Below, one piece after another: positions 8,163 to 17,689 of a stretch of 24,806 nucleotides of DNA. This DNA is from SG-bin9 sp049323835 (GTDB taxonomy: Bacteria > Pseudomonadota > Alphaproteobacteria > Rhizobiales > Xanthobacteraceae): NCBI GenBank assembly GCA_049323835.1, contig JBMOOJ010000036.1, forward strand, positions 1 through 24,806, read 5' to 3'. Numbering within the stretch: position 1 is the stretch's first letter; the number at the start of each line of letters is the position of its first letter. Both the position numbers and the translations under genes were made by a program. A model generated the notes under the pieces. That model did not search any database. It saw only the letters and a program-made list of their open reading frames with translations, and had not been told where the DNA came from.

Positions 8163-9238
8163 CGCTCGCCTCTCGCTGCGGCGAGCGTCGCTTCGACAAT
8201 GTAGGCGCCGAGCGCCTGCGGCGTATGATTTTCCATCACAAAGGCACGTCCCGCTTCCGCCATCCGCGCGAGGCGAGGCTTGTCGGCCAGCGCGCCGATC
8301 ACGGCTTTGGTCAATCCACCCGGTTCAACCGGGTAGAACACCGCATGTTCCCCATCGACCAGCGGCCGATGCCGTTCGAGCGGCGGCAGATTGCACACCG
8401 GCACCGATCCGCAGGCGGGCGCCTCGTAGTGGCGGAAGCATTCCCATCCATAACCTTCCGGCGACCACGTCAGCCACGCCGATGCGCAGCGGCGATAGAA
8501 CTCGTCCGGCGGCAGCGGCTTGTCCGGAATGTCGACGATGACGCCGCGCTCGCGCAGCGCCAGCAGTTCCTGGAAGCCGGTCTGCCGCACCCACGACGAC
8601 GCTTCGACACGGCCGGCGAAGAAGATGTCGGACGTCTTCGGCACACCCGCCGGCATCTGCGATAGGTCGCGCCCGAGCGGCAAGCCGAGCGACAGCGGCC
8701 GCAGTTTCGCCAGCCGTTGCGTATAGCGCGGATGCTGGCGGAACCGATGCGACGGCAGATTGGCATGCGCCGTCTTCAGGAACACGCGCCAGCGATCGGC
8801 CGGCAGTTCGCGCTTGAAATAGGCCGTGCAACGATCGAGCAGGAACAGGTTGCCGCGGTTGATCAGCGGGAAATCATCCTGATCGACCACCGCGATCGGC
8901 GCACTCACCGGCCCGCGCAGCAGCTGCGGCCCGAATGCCCGCACCAGCGGCACATGTCCCTGGAGCGTGCGGCGGTTGAAGAGCGCACGCGAAATCCAAC
9001 GCCAGTGCCACGGCGAGAAAAACGTCGGATGGCAGACGATCAGCGATGTTGATTCGTCCTGCAGCATCTGCCGCAACCGCGGCATCGTCCGGGCCGATAC
9101 GATCTGATAACCGCTCTTCGGATCGGCGGGGTGCGGGACGAACGCAGTCGAGAAGTACGTCGTTTCATCCGGAAACGCGCTCTTCACGAATGGCTTGTCG
9201 CCAATCTCGATGATTTTCAGTGCCGGGGCCATGGTCAT
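8159..9238 (-). CDS. CgeB-like GT-B glycosyltransferase
   Basis: A 359-residue protein whose C-terminal third resembles the glycosyltransferase domain of CgeB/YkvP-type proteins. KTSDIFFAGRVEASSWVRQTGF (about 201-222) starts a Rossmann half. WSPEGYGWECFRHYEAPACGSVPV (about 258-281) is the donor-binding signature, with the E-x-P-A-C-G-S-x-P pattern. The N-terminal half is divergent. No signal peptide or membrane helix is seen. The gene lies 19 bases after the O-antigen ligase and overlaps the GT2 gene by four bases, which makes an LPS or O-antigen role likely. The start may be the ATG at 9238 or the next one two codons on; neither has a good Shine-Dalgarno. The substrate is unknown. Confidence 0.75.
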   Translation of the reverse strand: MTMAPALKIIEIGDKPFVKSAFPDETTYFSTAFVPHPADPKSGYQIVSARTMPRLRQMLQDESTSLIVCHPTFFSPWHWRWISRALFNRRTLQGHVPLVRAFGPQLLRGPVSAPIAVVDQDDFPLINRGNLFLLDRCTAYFKRELPADRWRVFLKTAHANLPSHRFRQHPRYTQRLAKLRPLSLGLPLGRDLSQMPAGVPKTSDIFFAGRVEASSWVRQTGFQELLALRERGVIVDIPDKPLPPDEFYRRCASAWLTWSPEGYGWECFRHYEAPACGSVPVCNLPPLERHRPLVDGEHAVFYPVEPGGLTKAVIGALADKPRLARMAEAGRAFVMENHTPQALGAYIVEATLAAARGER

Positions 9239-9257
9239 CTACAGGAGAGTATAGGGA

Positions 9258-10550
9258 TCAAGCCGGAGGCTGACTGCACTGCCTGACGACGATTTCCGCT
9301 CCGGCGCAAATGCCGAACGGCAGCCAGAACGTCACCCAGGGCCAGGTGATGGGGGTGATCAGGAGGTTATAGTCGAACAGCCCGGCCGTGGCGACAGTTG
9401 CGATCATGGCGAGCGGGATAACCTCGCCGCGCAGCCTCAGGAATCGCATCGACCAGTAAAGCGAGCCGAGCAGCATGGTGATCATCGCCAGGGCACAAAA
9501 AATGCCGCCGCGGATTTGCGCGGACAGCACGAGGTTGTGCGGCTGGTCGATCATAGTACCGTCGCCGAGCTTGATGTCGATGTTCGACATGCCCCCATAG
9601 CCGAGAAGCGGCTTCTGCTGTGCCTGGCCTGCGTAGATACTCCATATTTCGGGGCGATAGCTCGCACCGCGCTCCGCTAGCACGGTGCGCGTTTGCGGCA
9701 ACGCAAGCAGGACCATGACGCCGAGCGCAATTCCCGCGATGAAGGAAAGGAGCGCAGCACGGCGAAACGCATGCGGCGCCAGCCAAAGCACGAGCATCAA
9801 TCCTACAATGATGCCAATGTAGGCACTGCGCGACTGAGTCAGCATCACTCCGCCAAGCAGGATGAGCGCGACCGGAATCAGCCAGTAACGCAACAGCGAT
9901 GGCAGGCGGCTGTTGACGATCACTGCGGCGCTGGCGACGAACAGCAGCGCATAGATCACGCTGATGTTGGTCGAGTTAGTATAGCCGGGCATACCGAGCG
10001 TGTTGACCAGCCGCCATGAAGACATGTCTGAGGTAACAACAATTCCGGGAACGTAAGCAATCATATTGTGAAGCGCGCTGACCGCAACCAGCGTTGAAAG
10101 CGCGGCGACGAACCGCGGCAGAAATTCAGGCCAAGCTCTGACCGCGTAGGCGAAACACGCCATGAAAACCAGAATCTGGCCCGCATATCGCCATTGCCGG
10201 TCGAGTACCCGCGCCACGGCTCCCGGCTGGCTCCAGTCTGACAGATTGATCGTCAGCAGATAGACAAACGCAGCCACAAGGATGACGGAGAACGTAAAGA
10301 TGAAGCGCGCCGACACGTCGAGCGCCGGCCATCTGCGCCAGCTGATCCGGAACACCATCCAGTGCAACGCGACGACCGGAAAGAAGACCAGACTGAGCAG
10401 ACGGGGAGCCGACTGATAGTTGTTTGTGAGGAACAGCGGCGCCAGCGTGATCAGTGCTGCAAGAATGAATACGTCACCGGTTTTGATTCGCCGGTCGACC
10501 CAATGCCAAATGGCTGCGACGGCACCGGGCGTTGGCTGCTGATGCGCCAT
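9258..10550 (-). CDS. O-antigen ligase/polymerase family membrane protein (WaaL/Wzy type)
   Basis: A 430-residue polytopic inner-membrane protein with about ten to twelve hydrophobic segments. The Wzy_C core is visible: LTQSRSAYIGIIVG in the middle, a large periplasmic loop with RPEIWSIYAG and LLGYGGMSNID, then the QPHNLVLSAQIRGG segment with the conserved His-Asn. Proteins of this family either ligate undecaprenyl-linked O-antigen to lipid A-core (WaaL) or polymerise repeats (Wzy); sequence alone does not separate them. I chose the ATG at 10548-10550 (MAHQQPTPG) because AAGGA lies nine bases before it. A TTG at 10574 overlapping the upstream stop would add eight residues. It is the second gene of the run starting at 12007. 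Confidence 0.87.
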   Translation of the reverse strand: MAHQQPTPGAVAAIWHWVDRRIKTGDVFILAALITLAPLFLTNNYQSAPRLLSLVFFPVVALHWMVFRISWRRWPALDVSARFIFTFSVILVAAFVYLLTINLSDWSQPGAVARVLDRQWRYAGQILVFMACFAYAVRAWPEFLPRFVAALSTLVAVSALHNMIAYVPGIVVTSDMSSWRLVNTLGMPGYTNSTNISVIYALLFVASAAVIVNSRLPSLLRYWLIPVALILLGGVMLTQSRSAYIGIIVGLMLVLWLAPHAFRRAALLSFIAGIALGVMVLLALPQTRTVLAERGASYRPEIWSIYAGQAQQKPLLGYGGMSNIDIKLGDGTMIDQPHNLVLSAQIRGGIFCALAMITMLLGSLYWSMRFLRLRGEVIPLAMIATVATAGLFDYNLLITPITWPWVTFWLPFGICAGAEIVVRQCSQPPA

Positions 10551-10570
10551 CGGTTCTGTTCCTTCGGCAA

Positions 10571-12007
10571 TCAAACGCTACCAGCACGCTTCAGTTCACC
10601 TGACTCTGCCAGTTCGCGGTCAATCAATTCATAAAAACTTCCGGCGACGTCGTTCCAGTTGCGCGGTTTGAAATCCGAGCGGATCGCACTCTCGAAACCG
10701 GCGCGCAACGCAGGGTTCTCGATCCAGTTCTTCATCGTGTCGTACCAGACGTCCTCGTCGCGAGGATCGAGACTCGGGGAAAATCCCCCGGCGGTCTCCA
10801 ACAGCGCCCCCCCATTCGATGCAATGACCGCCTTTCCATAGCGGAAGGCTTCGATCACGGGCAAGCCAAATCCCTCGTATAGGGAGGGGTAAAGGCAGAA
10901 CGCCGAGTGGGCGTAGAGTTGCTGCAAGGCCGCATCGTCGATATTGGACAATCTGAGCAGTGAAGTCCCGGCGCTTTCATGCGCATCGAGTTCGGCGACA
11001 AGCTCATCGACAAGCCAGCCACGGCGGCCGACGAAAACGAGCTTGAAGTCGTGCTGCTGAGGGATTCCCGCCGCTAGCAGGCGTTTCCAGACCTCGAACA
11101 GCAGCCGGTGCCCCTTGCGCGGCTCAAGCGTGCTGACAAACAGCGCATAGTGCCCGCTCTTCAGACCTGCGGGCAGCGTTGTTTCGGCGGGCTGCTGGAT
11201 CGGATCGAAGTCGGCGCCGAGATAGACCAGGCCGGACTTCTTCAGTGCAAGACCCTCGCGCGCGCAGTACGCCTGCGCATCGGCAACGATCTGCTTCGCA
11301 GTGAAGATCACAAGGTCGGCGCGTGGAAAGACCTCGTGAAAGCATGCGCGAAAGGCAGCGGTATTTGTCGGCGGAAAGAACTGCGGAAACAGCAGCGGAA
11401 TAATGTCGTAGCAAAGCACGACCGTACGCGGGCGAGCGCCCTCCTGCGCAGTCGCGAGTTGCTGATACATCGCGAGCCAGTCCGATCCCGCGAGAATGAG
11501 CACATCGCTGCCGGTCAGCGCCGGCGGCTCATCAAGCACGAGATCGTATGGCAACAGCCTGCGCATCGTTCCGTCCGGAAGCTCAAGCTCGCGCCGGTAT
11601 TTGGCGTTGAGCAGCACCGGTAATATCCGCTCGGCGATGCGCGCGAGGGTGCCGCCGCGCAGCCGCCACCTTTCGAGCTTGAGATATGCCTGGCGGCGCG
11701 GCCGCTGGATCCAGAGCAACACACGCTTCAGCGGCTCAGGCAGACGCTCGCGCAACCGCTGTTTGGGGCTGAAACGGTCGGGAAAGTAGGAGAGGTCGAT
11801 TTTCGTGGCGCCGTTGATGACTTGCGAGACCCATTCGGACTTCACCAGCCGCGGCGCGTCGATGCCGAGATCGTAAAGAACGAACAACACATCGGGCCGG
11901 TTTGCAGCGGCAAAGCGCGCCAGCTCGCGCAAGGTGCGAACGATGCCGTCGGCGTGGCCCGAGGCCCGTGCGAGGGTCGTGATGTCGAGAAGAATACGCT
12001 TCGTCAC
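10571..12007 (-). CDS. GT4 family glycosyltransferase (first gene of the O-antigen run)
   Basis: A 478-residue GT-B glycosyltransferase. The N-terminal domain begins LLDITTLARASGHADGI and includes DIIPLLFPQFF. The C-terminal domain has FVSTLEPRKGH (about 291-300) and the retaining GT4 signature EGFGLPVIE (about 378-386), followed by RYGKAVIAS. A basic stretch around residues 80-115 may contact membrane or lipid-linked acceptor. It resembles the GT4 enzyme at 3721-5019. The start is GTG: the one at 12007 (MTKRILLD) has GGGG about seven bases upstream, while a second GTG at 12019 would add four residues. Its stop lies 20 bases before the preferred ligase ATG (and would overlap the alternative TTG). 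It is divergent from uxs. Confidence 0.85.
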   Translation of the reverse strand: MTKRILLDITTLARASGHADGIVRTLRELARFAAANRPDVLFVLYDLGIDAPRLVKSEWVSQVINGATKIDLSYFPDRFSPKQRLRERLPEPLKRVLLWIQRPRRQAYLKLERWRLRGGTLARIAERILPVLLNAKYRRELELPDGTMRRLLPYDLVLDEPPALTGSDVLILAGSDWLAMYQQLATAQEGARPRTVVLCYDIIPLLFPQFFPPTNTAAFRACFHEVFPRADLVIFTAKQIVADAQAYCAREGLALKKSGLVYLGADFDPIQQPAETTLPAGLKSGHYALFVSTLEPRKGHRLLFEVWKRLLAAGIPQQHDFKLVFVGRRGWLVDELVAELDAHESAGTSLLRLSNIDDAALQQLYAHSAFCLYPSLYEGFGLPVIEAFRYGKAVIASNGGALLETAGGFSPSLDPRDEDVWYDTMKNWIENPALRAGFESAIRSDFKPRNWNDVAGSFYELIDRELAESGELKRAGSV

Positions 12008-12130
12008 AATAAACCCCACACCGAGCGCCGGGGAAGCTCTCTCCCGTCACCCGCTTGAAGTCAAGTCAGCGGCCACGGCCAAGCATTTCGGGCAAAAGTT
12101 AACACAAACGGCGCCGCCGCCTCCACCGTT

Positions 12131-12144
12131 GGCTCCGGAGAGCC
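12131..12144. other. Short hairpin in the GT4/uxs divergent gap
   Basis: GGCTC and GAGCC form perfect 5-base arms around CGGA. It lies in the 189-base gap 12008-12196, together with a smaller inverted repeat CTTGA-AG-TCAAG at 12054-12065. No convincing -35/-10 pair was seen for either divergent gene. The function of the hairpin is unknown; it could be an operator or chance. Confidence 0.3.
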
Positions 12145-12196
12145 GCCCATGCTAGTGGTCGCCTCCTCTTCAGACGGCAGGGAGCCGGCGACCATA

Positions 12197-13141
<945 letters not shown>

Positions 13142-14122
13142 TCAGCGCGCCGCGGGTTGCGCGCGCCAATATTCCATCACCGAACGCAGCGTATCTTCCC
13201 ACGCATGTTTCGGATGCCAGCGCAGCAGCCGATATGCGAGATCGGCGTTACATGCAACGATCGGCGTGTCTGAAGGACGCAGCCGGGTTGGATCGATACT
13301 CACGTTGATCCTGGTGCTCGACATCGCTTGCAGATCGTTAAGGATGGAACGCACCTGACGCGCATGCCCCGACGCAACGTTGATAGCCACCCCGTTCGGC
13401 AGTTCATCAAAGGCGATCAATGATCGCACATACGCATCGACGACGTCGCGGACATCCAGAAAATCGCGTGCATTGCTGAGGTCGCCGACCTGAAGCACCG
13501 GCTCGCATTCGCCCCGTTCGATGCGAGCAATCTGCGCCGCGAACGCAGGCACGACGAACGCCGTCGATTGTTCCGGGCCGGTGTGATTGACTGGCCTCAT
13601 GCGGACAACCTTCAACCCATGCCGCGCCATCTGGCCAAGCATGATATCCGCTGCCGCCTTCGCCGCGCCGTAGACACTCACCGGCTGCAGCAAAGCCCTC
13701 TCGTCAAGCTTGGCGCCGCCAGCGAAGCTCGCCCCGTAGACTTCGGCGCTGCTGCAAAACAGAAAACGACACGCCGGCGCGTGTTCTACAACCGCCAGTG
13801 CGAGATTCTGAACGCCAGAAAAATTGACGGCCCATGCCCGGCGGATAGCCGCTTGCGCTTGCGCTACGGCTGCGATAGCCGCGAGATGCACGAGGTGCGT
13901 GGGGTTCTCCGACCTGACAAGCTCTTCGACACCGTCGGCGTCTGTGATATCAACCGTTCGCAAGCTGCAACGTGGCGGCGGCGCTTCCTTGGGCGCGTGC
14001 GTATCGGCGAAGATCAGTGTGCCGTCCGCCGGCAACAGCTCAAGTAGTCTCCGCACCAGATGCCGGCCGACGAAGCCGTGCGCGCCGGTGATCAGTATGC
14101 GGGGCTGGCCTGCGAAGGTCAC
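13142..14122 (-). CDS. rmd: GDP-4-keto-6-deoxy-D-mannose reductase
   Basis: A 326-residue short-chain dehydrogenase that reduces the Gmd product, probably to GDP-D-rhamnose. The protein shows GAHGFVGRHL (about 13-22), CSSAEVYG (123-130), the catalytic YGAAK (151-155) and RPVNHTGPEQ (176-185), the last being the RMD signature. A GDP-fucose synthase is less likely because that family has a different pattern here, and a 6-deoxytalose-forming reductase cannot be excluded. The start is GTG at 14120-14122, overlapping the gmd stop by four bases (GTGA), so the pair is coupled. The same frame stays open upstream through gmd to 14419, but that extension is not real coding sequence. The 3' end abuts uxs with no gap. 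Confidence 0.88.
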   Translation of the reverse strand: MTFAGQPRILITGAHGFVGRHLVRRLLELLPADGTLIFADTHAPKEAPPPRCSLRTVDITDADGVEELVRSENPTHLVHLAAIAAVAQAQAAIRRAWAVNFSGVQNLALAVVEHAPACRFLFCSSAEVYGASFAGGAKLDERALLQPVSVYGAAKAAADIMLGQMARHGLKVVRMRPVNHTGPEQSTAFVVPAFAAQIARIERGECEPVLQVGDLSNARDFLDVRDVVDAYVRSLIAFDELPNGVAINVASGHARQVRSILNDLQAMSSTRINVSIDPTRLRPSDTPIVACNADLAYRLLRWHPKHAWEDTLRSVMEYWRAQPAAR

Positions 14123-15111
14123 GGCCGGCCGTCTTTGGCCTGCTGCGATACCCGCTTCAGATCGGCATCGACCATTTCGCGGATCATCTCTTCGAGCGAG
14201 ATCATCGGCTCCCAGCCGAGCTTGGCTTTCGCCTTGGCCGGATTGCCGAGCAGGATATCGACCTCCGCCGGACGGAAGAGCGCCGGGTCGATCACGAGGT
14301 GATCGTCCATCTTCAGACCAACATGGTCGAAAGCGATCCGGCACATGTCGCGCACGGTCGTCGTTCGGCCGGTGGCCACCACATAGTCGTCCGGCTTGTC
14401 CTGCTGAAGCATCAGCCACATGGCGCGGACATAATCCTTCGAATGGCCCCAGTCGCGCTTGGCATCGATGTTGCCGAGCCGCAGTTCCTTCTCGACGCCA
14501 AGCTTGATGCGCGCAACGCCGTCTGTGACCTTGCGCGTGACGAATTCGATGCCGCGCAGCGGCGATTCATGATTGAAAAGGATGCCGCTCGATGCGTGCA
14601 GGCCGAAACTTTCGCGGTAGTTGATGGTCATGGCATGCGCGAAGACTTTCGCGACACCATAGGGCGACCGCGGATAGAGCGGGGTCGTCTCGCTCTGGAT
14701 CGGCTCCTGCACGAGCCCGTACATCTCCGACGACGATGCCTGATAGAAGCGCGCCTCTGGCCGCTCGATCCGGACGGCCTCGAGCACATGCAGCGCGCCC
14801 ATGCCGGTGACCTGGCCGGTCAGGAGCGGCTGGCTCCACGATGATTTGACGAACGACTGTGCCGCGAGATTATAAACCTCGTCCGGCTTGATCTCACGCA
14901 TCGCGCGGATCAGCGAGGTCGTATCCAGCAGGTTGCCGTCGACGAAACGGATATCCTTGTGGATGTTCAGCCAGCGCAGCTTGGCATCGATCACGTCGGC
15001 GGAACTGCTGCGGCGGACGAGGCCGTGCACCTCGTAACCCTTTTCAAGCAGAAGCTGGGACAGATAGGCTCCATCCTGACCGGTAACGCCGGTAACAAGC
15101 GCTCGTTTCAT
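14119..15111 (-). CDS. gmd: GDP-mannose 4,6-dehydratase
   Basis: A 330-residue NADP-dependent dehydratase that makes GDP-4-keto-6-deoxy-D-mannose from GDP-mannose. Clear motifs are GVTGQDGAYL (about 8-17), LVRRSSS (31-37), YQASSSEMYG (123-132), the catalytic YGVAK (151-155) and GILFNHESPLRG, all characteristic of Gmd. I chose the ATG at 15109-15111 (MKRALVTG); the longer frame to 15192 adds 27 unconserved residues. GAAAG about nine bases upstream is a weak ribosome site. It is followed by rmd with a four-base overlap, the usual order for GDP-rhamnose synthesis, and is divergent from the glutathione S-transferase. The 163-base gap between them (15112-15274) must hold both promoters, though I cannot point to them securely. 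Confidence 0.95.
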   Translation of the reverse strand: MKRALVTGVTGQDGAYLSQLLLEKGYEVHGLVRRSSSADVIDAKLRWLNIHKDIRFVDGNLLDTTSLIRAMREIKPDEVYNLAAQSFVKSSWSQPLLTGQVTGMGALHVLEAVRIERPEARFYQASSSEMYGLVQEPIQSETTPLYPRSPYGVAKVFAHAMTINYRESFGLHASSGILFNHESPLRGIEFVTRKVTDGVARIKLGVEKELRLGNIDAKRDWGHSKDYVRAMWLMLQQDKPDDYVVATGRTTTVRDMCRIAFDHVGLKMDDHLVIDPALFRPAEVDILLGNPAKAKAKLGWEPMISLEEMIREMVDADLKRVSQQAKDGRP

Positions 15112-15274
15112 CGCATAACTTTCGGATCGGTTCTCGGCTGGTTTAATAACAGGAATTGAACCCGGTGGGGTGGATTTGGCATTCGCCCGCAAGCCGCTTC
15201 TTTCAGCTACAGTTGTGAAAGAAAATCAAGAGGATATGGTGTGGCCGACGCCATCATTCCGACAGGATCGCTCA

Positions 15275-15925
15275 ATGCTCACGCTCTACCACTGCTCCAG
15301 CGCCCGTTCGTTCCGTCCGCTCTGGACGCTGGAGGAGATGGGACTGCCTTACGAACTGAAGATGCTGCCGTTTCCGCCGCGGGTGCAGGCGCGCGAGTAT
15401 CTGGCGATCAATCCGCTCGGCACCATTCCGCTGCTGGTCGATGGGATCACGCGCATGACGGAGTCGGCGGCGATCTGCGAATATCTCGTCAGCCGTTACG
15501 GCCCTTCGCCGCTGGCGGTGAATGTGGACGAGCCGGATTACGGTTTCTATCTCAATTGGCTGCATCACGGCGAGGCGACGCTGACGTTCCCGCAGACGCT
15601 GGTGCTGCGCTATGGCGAGTTAGAGCCGCCGGAACGCCGCCATCCGCAGGTGGTGGAGGATTATGCGCGCTGGTTCCTGGCGCGGCTGCGCGGCATCGAT
15701 GCCGTCGTCTCGACGCGCGAGACGCTTTGCGGGGGGCGGTTCACTGCCGCGGATATTTCCGTCGGATACGCGCTGATGCTGGCGACGCGGCTGAAGCTCG
15801 ATCCGCAATTCCCGCCGGCGGTTGCCGCCTACTGGAAGCGGCTCCAGCAGCGTGACGGCTTCAAGCGCGCGCTCGCCGCGCAGGACAAGGCCAGCGATGA
15901 GCAGGGCATCGCGCGGCGGGCGTGA
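15275..15925 (+). CDS. Glutathione S-transferase family protein
   Basis: A 216-residue cytosolic glutathione S-transferase. The N-terminal thioredoxin-like domain begins LTLYHCSSARSFRPLWTLEEMGLPYEL, with a serine-rich active-site loop near residues 8-12. The cis-proline region NPLGTIPLLVD and TESAAICEYLV (the E-S pair that binds the glutathione gamma-glutamyl group) follow. The C-terminal helical domain contains GGRFTAADISVGYAL, the usual N-capping box region. I chose the ATG at 15275 because AGGA lies seven bases upstream and MLTLYHC is a typical start; ATGs at 15170 and 15236 would add unconserved residues. It converges with the AtuA pair, with three bases between stops. Its substrate is unknown and it is probably unrelated to the LPS genes. 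Confidence 0.9.
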   Translation: MLTLYHCSSARSFRPLWTLEEMGLPYELKMLPFPPRVQAREYLAINPLGTIPLLVDGITRMTESAAICEYLVSRYGPSPLAVNVDEPDYGFYLNWLHHGEATLTFPQTLVLRYGELEPPERRHPQVVEDYARWFLARLRGIDAVVSTRETLCGGRFTAADISVGYALMLATRLKLDPQFPPAVAAYWKRLQQRDGFKRALAAQDKASDEQGIARRA

Positions 15926-15928
15926 TCC

Positions 15929-16279
15929 TCAGTTGCCAACACCGCGCAGCGAATTGCGCAGCCGCTCCGGCACGTCGAGTTCGAAGCCGAGGATCGCGGC
16001 CGACAACGCCTTGCCATAGTTGTCGAGGCTGAGACTGCGCGATACGCCGCCGCCGAGCGCACCATGCGCGACGAAATTGATCGCCGCGAGGCCGTCGATG
16101 CAGTGGCGCTCGACCTCGCCCTTGATGGCGCCGCCATAGAACGCCTTGAAGCGCGCAGCCGTGAGTTGCTCCTTCAGAAGCGGGTAGAACGCTTCATCAT
16201 AGGCAATGACGGAAATGTTCGACGTGTTGCCCTTGTCGCCGGAGCGCACGTGAGCGACGTGCTGCAGTTTCACCAGCAT
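15929..16279 (-). CDS. Small AtuA C-terminal-domain-like protein
   Basis: A 116-residue protein matching the short ferredoxin-fold domain that forms the C-terminus of full-length AtuA proteins. The stretch VAHVRSGDKGNTSNISVIAYDEAFYPLL (about 8-35) is the conserved core, with the R-S-G-D-K-G-N motif; FVAHGALGGGVSRSLSLDNYGKAL follows. In many bacteria this domain is fused to the DUF1446 domain; here it is a separate gene that starts two bases after the atuA stop, with GGGAG about eight bases before the ATG (16288-16292). The two products presumably act together. AtuA is tied to acyclic terpene (citronellol/geraniol) use, but its exact reaction is unknown and no other atu gene lies nearby. Confidence 0.85.
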   Translation of the reverse strand: MLVKLQHVAHVRSGDKGNTSNISVIAYDEAFYPLLKEQLTAARFKAFYGGAIKGEVERHCIDGLAAINFVAHGALGGGVSRSLSLDNYGKALSAAILGFELDVPERLRNSLRGVGN

Positions 16280-16281
16280 CG

Positions 16282-17631
16282 TCAGGTCTCCCGCCAGTGA
16301 ATATCATACGGCACCGTCTCGCGCGGCACCAGCGCCGACCAGATACCGATGATCTCGCGGGTGCGATCCTGATGCGGCACGCGCTTGCCGGTCATGGCCA
16401 CACCCGATACGGCCATGCCGTCGATCTCGCGGCCGATCTTCAAGGCCTCCTCGCGCGTCTTCGTCCGCGCGGCAACACGCACGGCCACCTCATATGGCTC
16501 CGGCGCATCCGCGGGCGTCGCCTCGCCATGGATGGCATTGAGGCCGACGAAGTCGACGCGCACATCCTCGGCCTTCAGATCGACGATCCTAAACCGCTCT
16601 TCGAGAATGCGCTTCGCCAGTTTGGCGCGGCGCAACGCACCGGGGCCGGCATAGAAGAACATATCCTCGCCAATGAAGCCCTCGGTGCAGCCCATCGACA
16701 CCTTCAGCGTCGGCGTGCGCGGCTTGCCGCCGATGCCGGACACCCGGACCCGGTTCTCGCCGATCTGTTCGAGGCGCGCCGTCGTAAAGTCGGCGACGAC
16801 ATCCGGCGTGATATAGTTCGCCGGATCATGCACCTCGTAGAGCAGTTGCTCCTTCACGGTCATCAGGTTGATCGCGCCGCCGGAGCCGGCGACCTTGGCG
16901 ATGACCGTGCTGCCGTCGGATTCAACCTCGGCGATCGGGAACGCGAGATCCCAGGGATCGGGAACATCCTTGAAACCGGGATCGGAGAAGTAGCCGCCGG
17001 TGACCTGCGCCCCGCATTCCATCAGATGGCCGATGCCGGTGCCCTGCCCCAGCTTTGCCACATCATTTTCGGCCCAGCCGAACTCATGGATCATCGGCGC
17101 GAGAAACAGTGACGGATCGGCAACGCGGCCGGTCACGACGATCTGCGCGCCGCCACGCAACGCCTCGACGATCGGCTCCGCGCCGAGATAAGCCTCTGCG
17201 GAGATGAGCGTTTCCGACAGCGACGCAACAGGTTCGCCGTTTTCCAGAATGGTTTCCGCGAGCGCCGTCACCCGATCCGTAATCAGACTGCCAGTGACCG
17301 CTGCGATCTTGATGCCTTTCGCACCGAGCGCATCGAGATGTTTTGCGATCCGCTCCGCAGCGCCAACGGGATTGATCCAGCCTTGATTGGTAACGATCTT
17401 GGTGCCGCGGCGAACGCAGCCCGGCAGCACGGCTTTCATGCGATCGTCGAGATAGGTGTCGTATCCCTCGAACGACGGATCGCGGCGCTTGCGCACCTGC
17501 GCGGCGGACACCGTCGCTTCCGCCATGGTCTCGAAACACAGATAGTCGAGATCGCCCTTCTCGGCGTTGAGCCGCGCCGGTTCGACGCGATCGCCCCACC
17601 AGGCTGAACCCGCTCCGATGCGCAACGGCAT
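16282..17631 (-). CDS. AtuA-like DUF1446 family protein
   Basis: A 449-residue cytosolic protein of the acyclic terpene utilisation AtuA family (DUF1446). Visible family blocks are RIGAGSAWWGDR at the start, DYLCFETMAEAT, a glycine-rich VTNQGWINPVGAAE, QIVVTGRVADPSLFLAPM, and then GIGHLMECGAQVTGGYFSDPG. It ends at the edge of DUF1446, the C-terminal domain being the next gene. The ATG at 17629-17631 has GAGAGGA about seven bases upstream. AtuA is required for growth on acyclic terpenes in pseudomonads, with an unknown biochemical role; related proteins also occur near acyl-CoA degradation genes. No geranyl-CoA carboxylase or acyl-CoA dehydrogenase gene is seen here, so the substrate is open. 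Confidence 0.88.
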   Translation of the reverse strand: MPLRIGAGSAWWGDRVEPARLNAEKGDLDYLCFETMAEATVSAAQVRKRRDPSFEGYDTYLDDRMKAVLPGCVRRGTKIVTNQGWINPVGAAERIAKHLDALGAKGIKIAAVTGSLITDRVTALAETILENGEPVASLSETLISAEAYLGAEPIVEALRGGAQIVVTGRVADPSLFLAPMIHEFGWAENDVAKLGQGTGIGHLMECGAQVTGGYFSDPGFKDVPDPWDLAFPIAEVESDGSTVIAKVAGSGGAINLMTVKEQLLYEVHDPANYITPDVVADFTTARLEQIGENRVRVSGIGGKPRTPTLKVSMGCTEGFIGEDMFFYAGPGALRRAKLAKRILEERFRIVDLKAEDVRVDFVGLNAIHGEATPADAPEPYEVAVRVAARTKTREEALKIGREIDGMAVSGVAMTGKRVPHQDRTREIIGIWSALVPRETVPYDIHWRET

Positions 17632-17668
17632 TTGCGATCCTCTCCAAACGACGGAGTTGATCCCCGCT

Positions 17669-17689
17669 CGTGACGCCGATCACGTCACG
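17669..17689. other. Inverted repeat before the atuA-like gene
   Basis: Perfect 6-base arms CGTGAC and GTCACG flank a 9-base loop (17675-17683), 38 bases upstream of the AtuA-like ATG. A T-rich run follows on the plus strand, but both neighbouring genes are on the minus strand, where the A-rich side comes first. It therefore does not act as their terminator in the usual way. An operator for the AtuA pair is more likely than a terminator. Confidence 0.4.

Noticed and set aside
14123..14419. Extended N-terminus of rmd reaching into gmd
   Set aside because: The added residues are an out-of-frame reading of gmd; the GTG at 14122 overlapping the gmd stop gives a normal RMD start.
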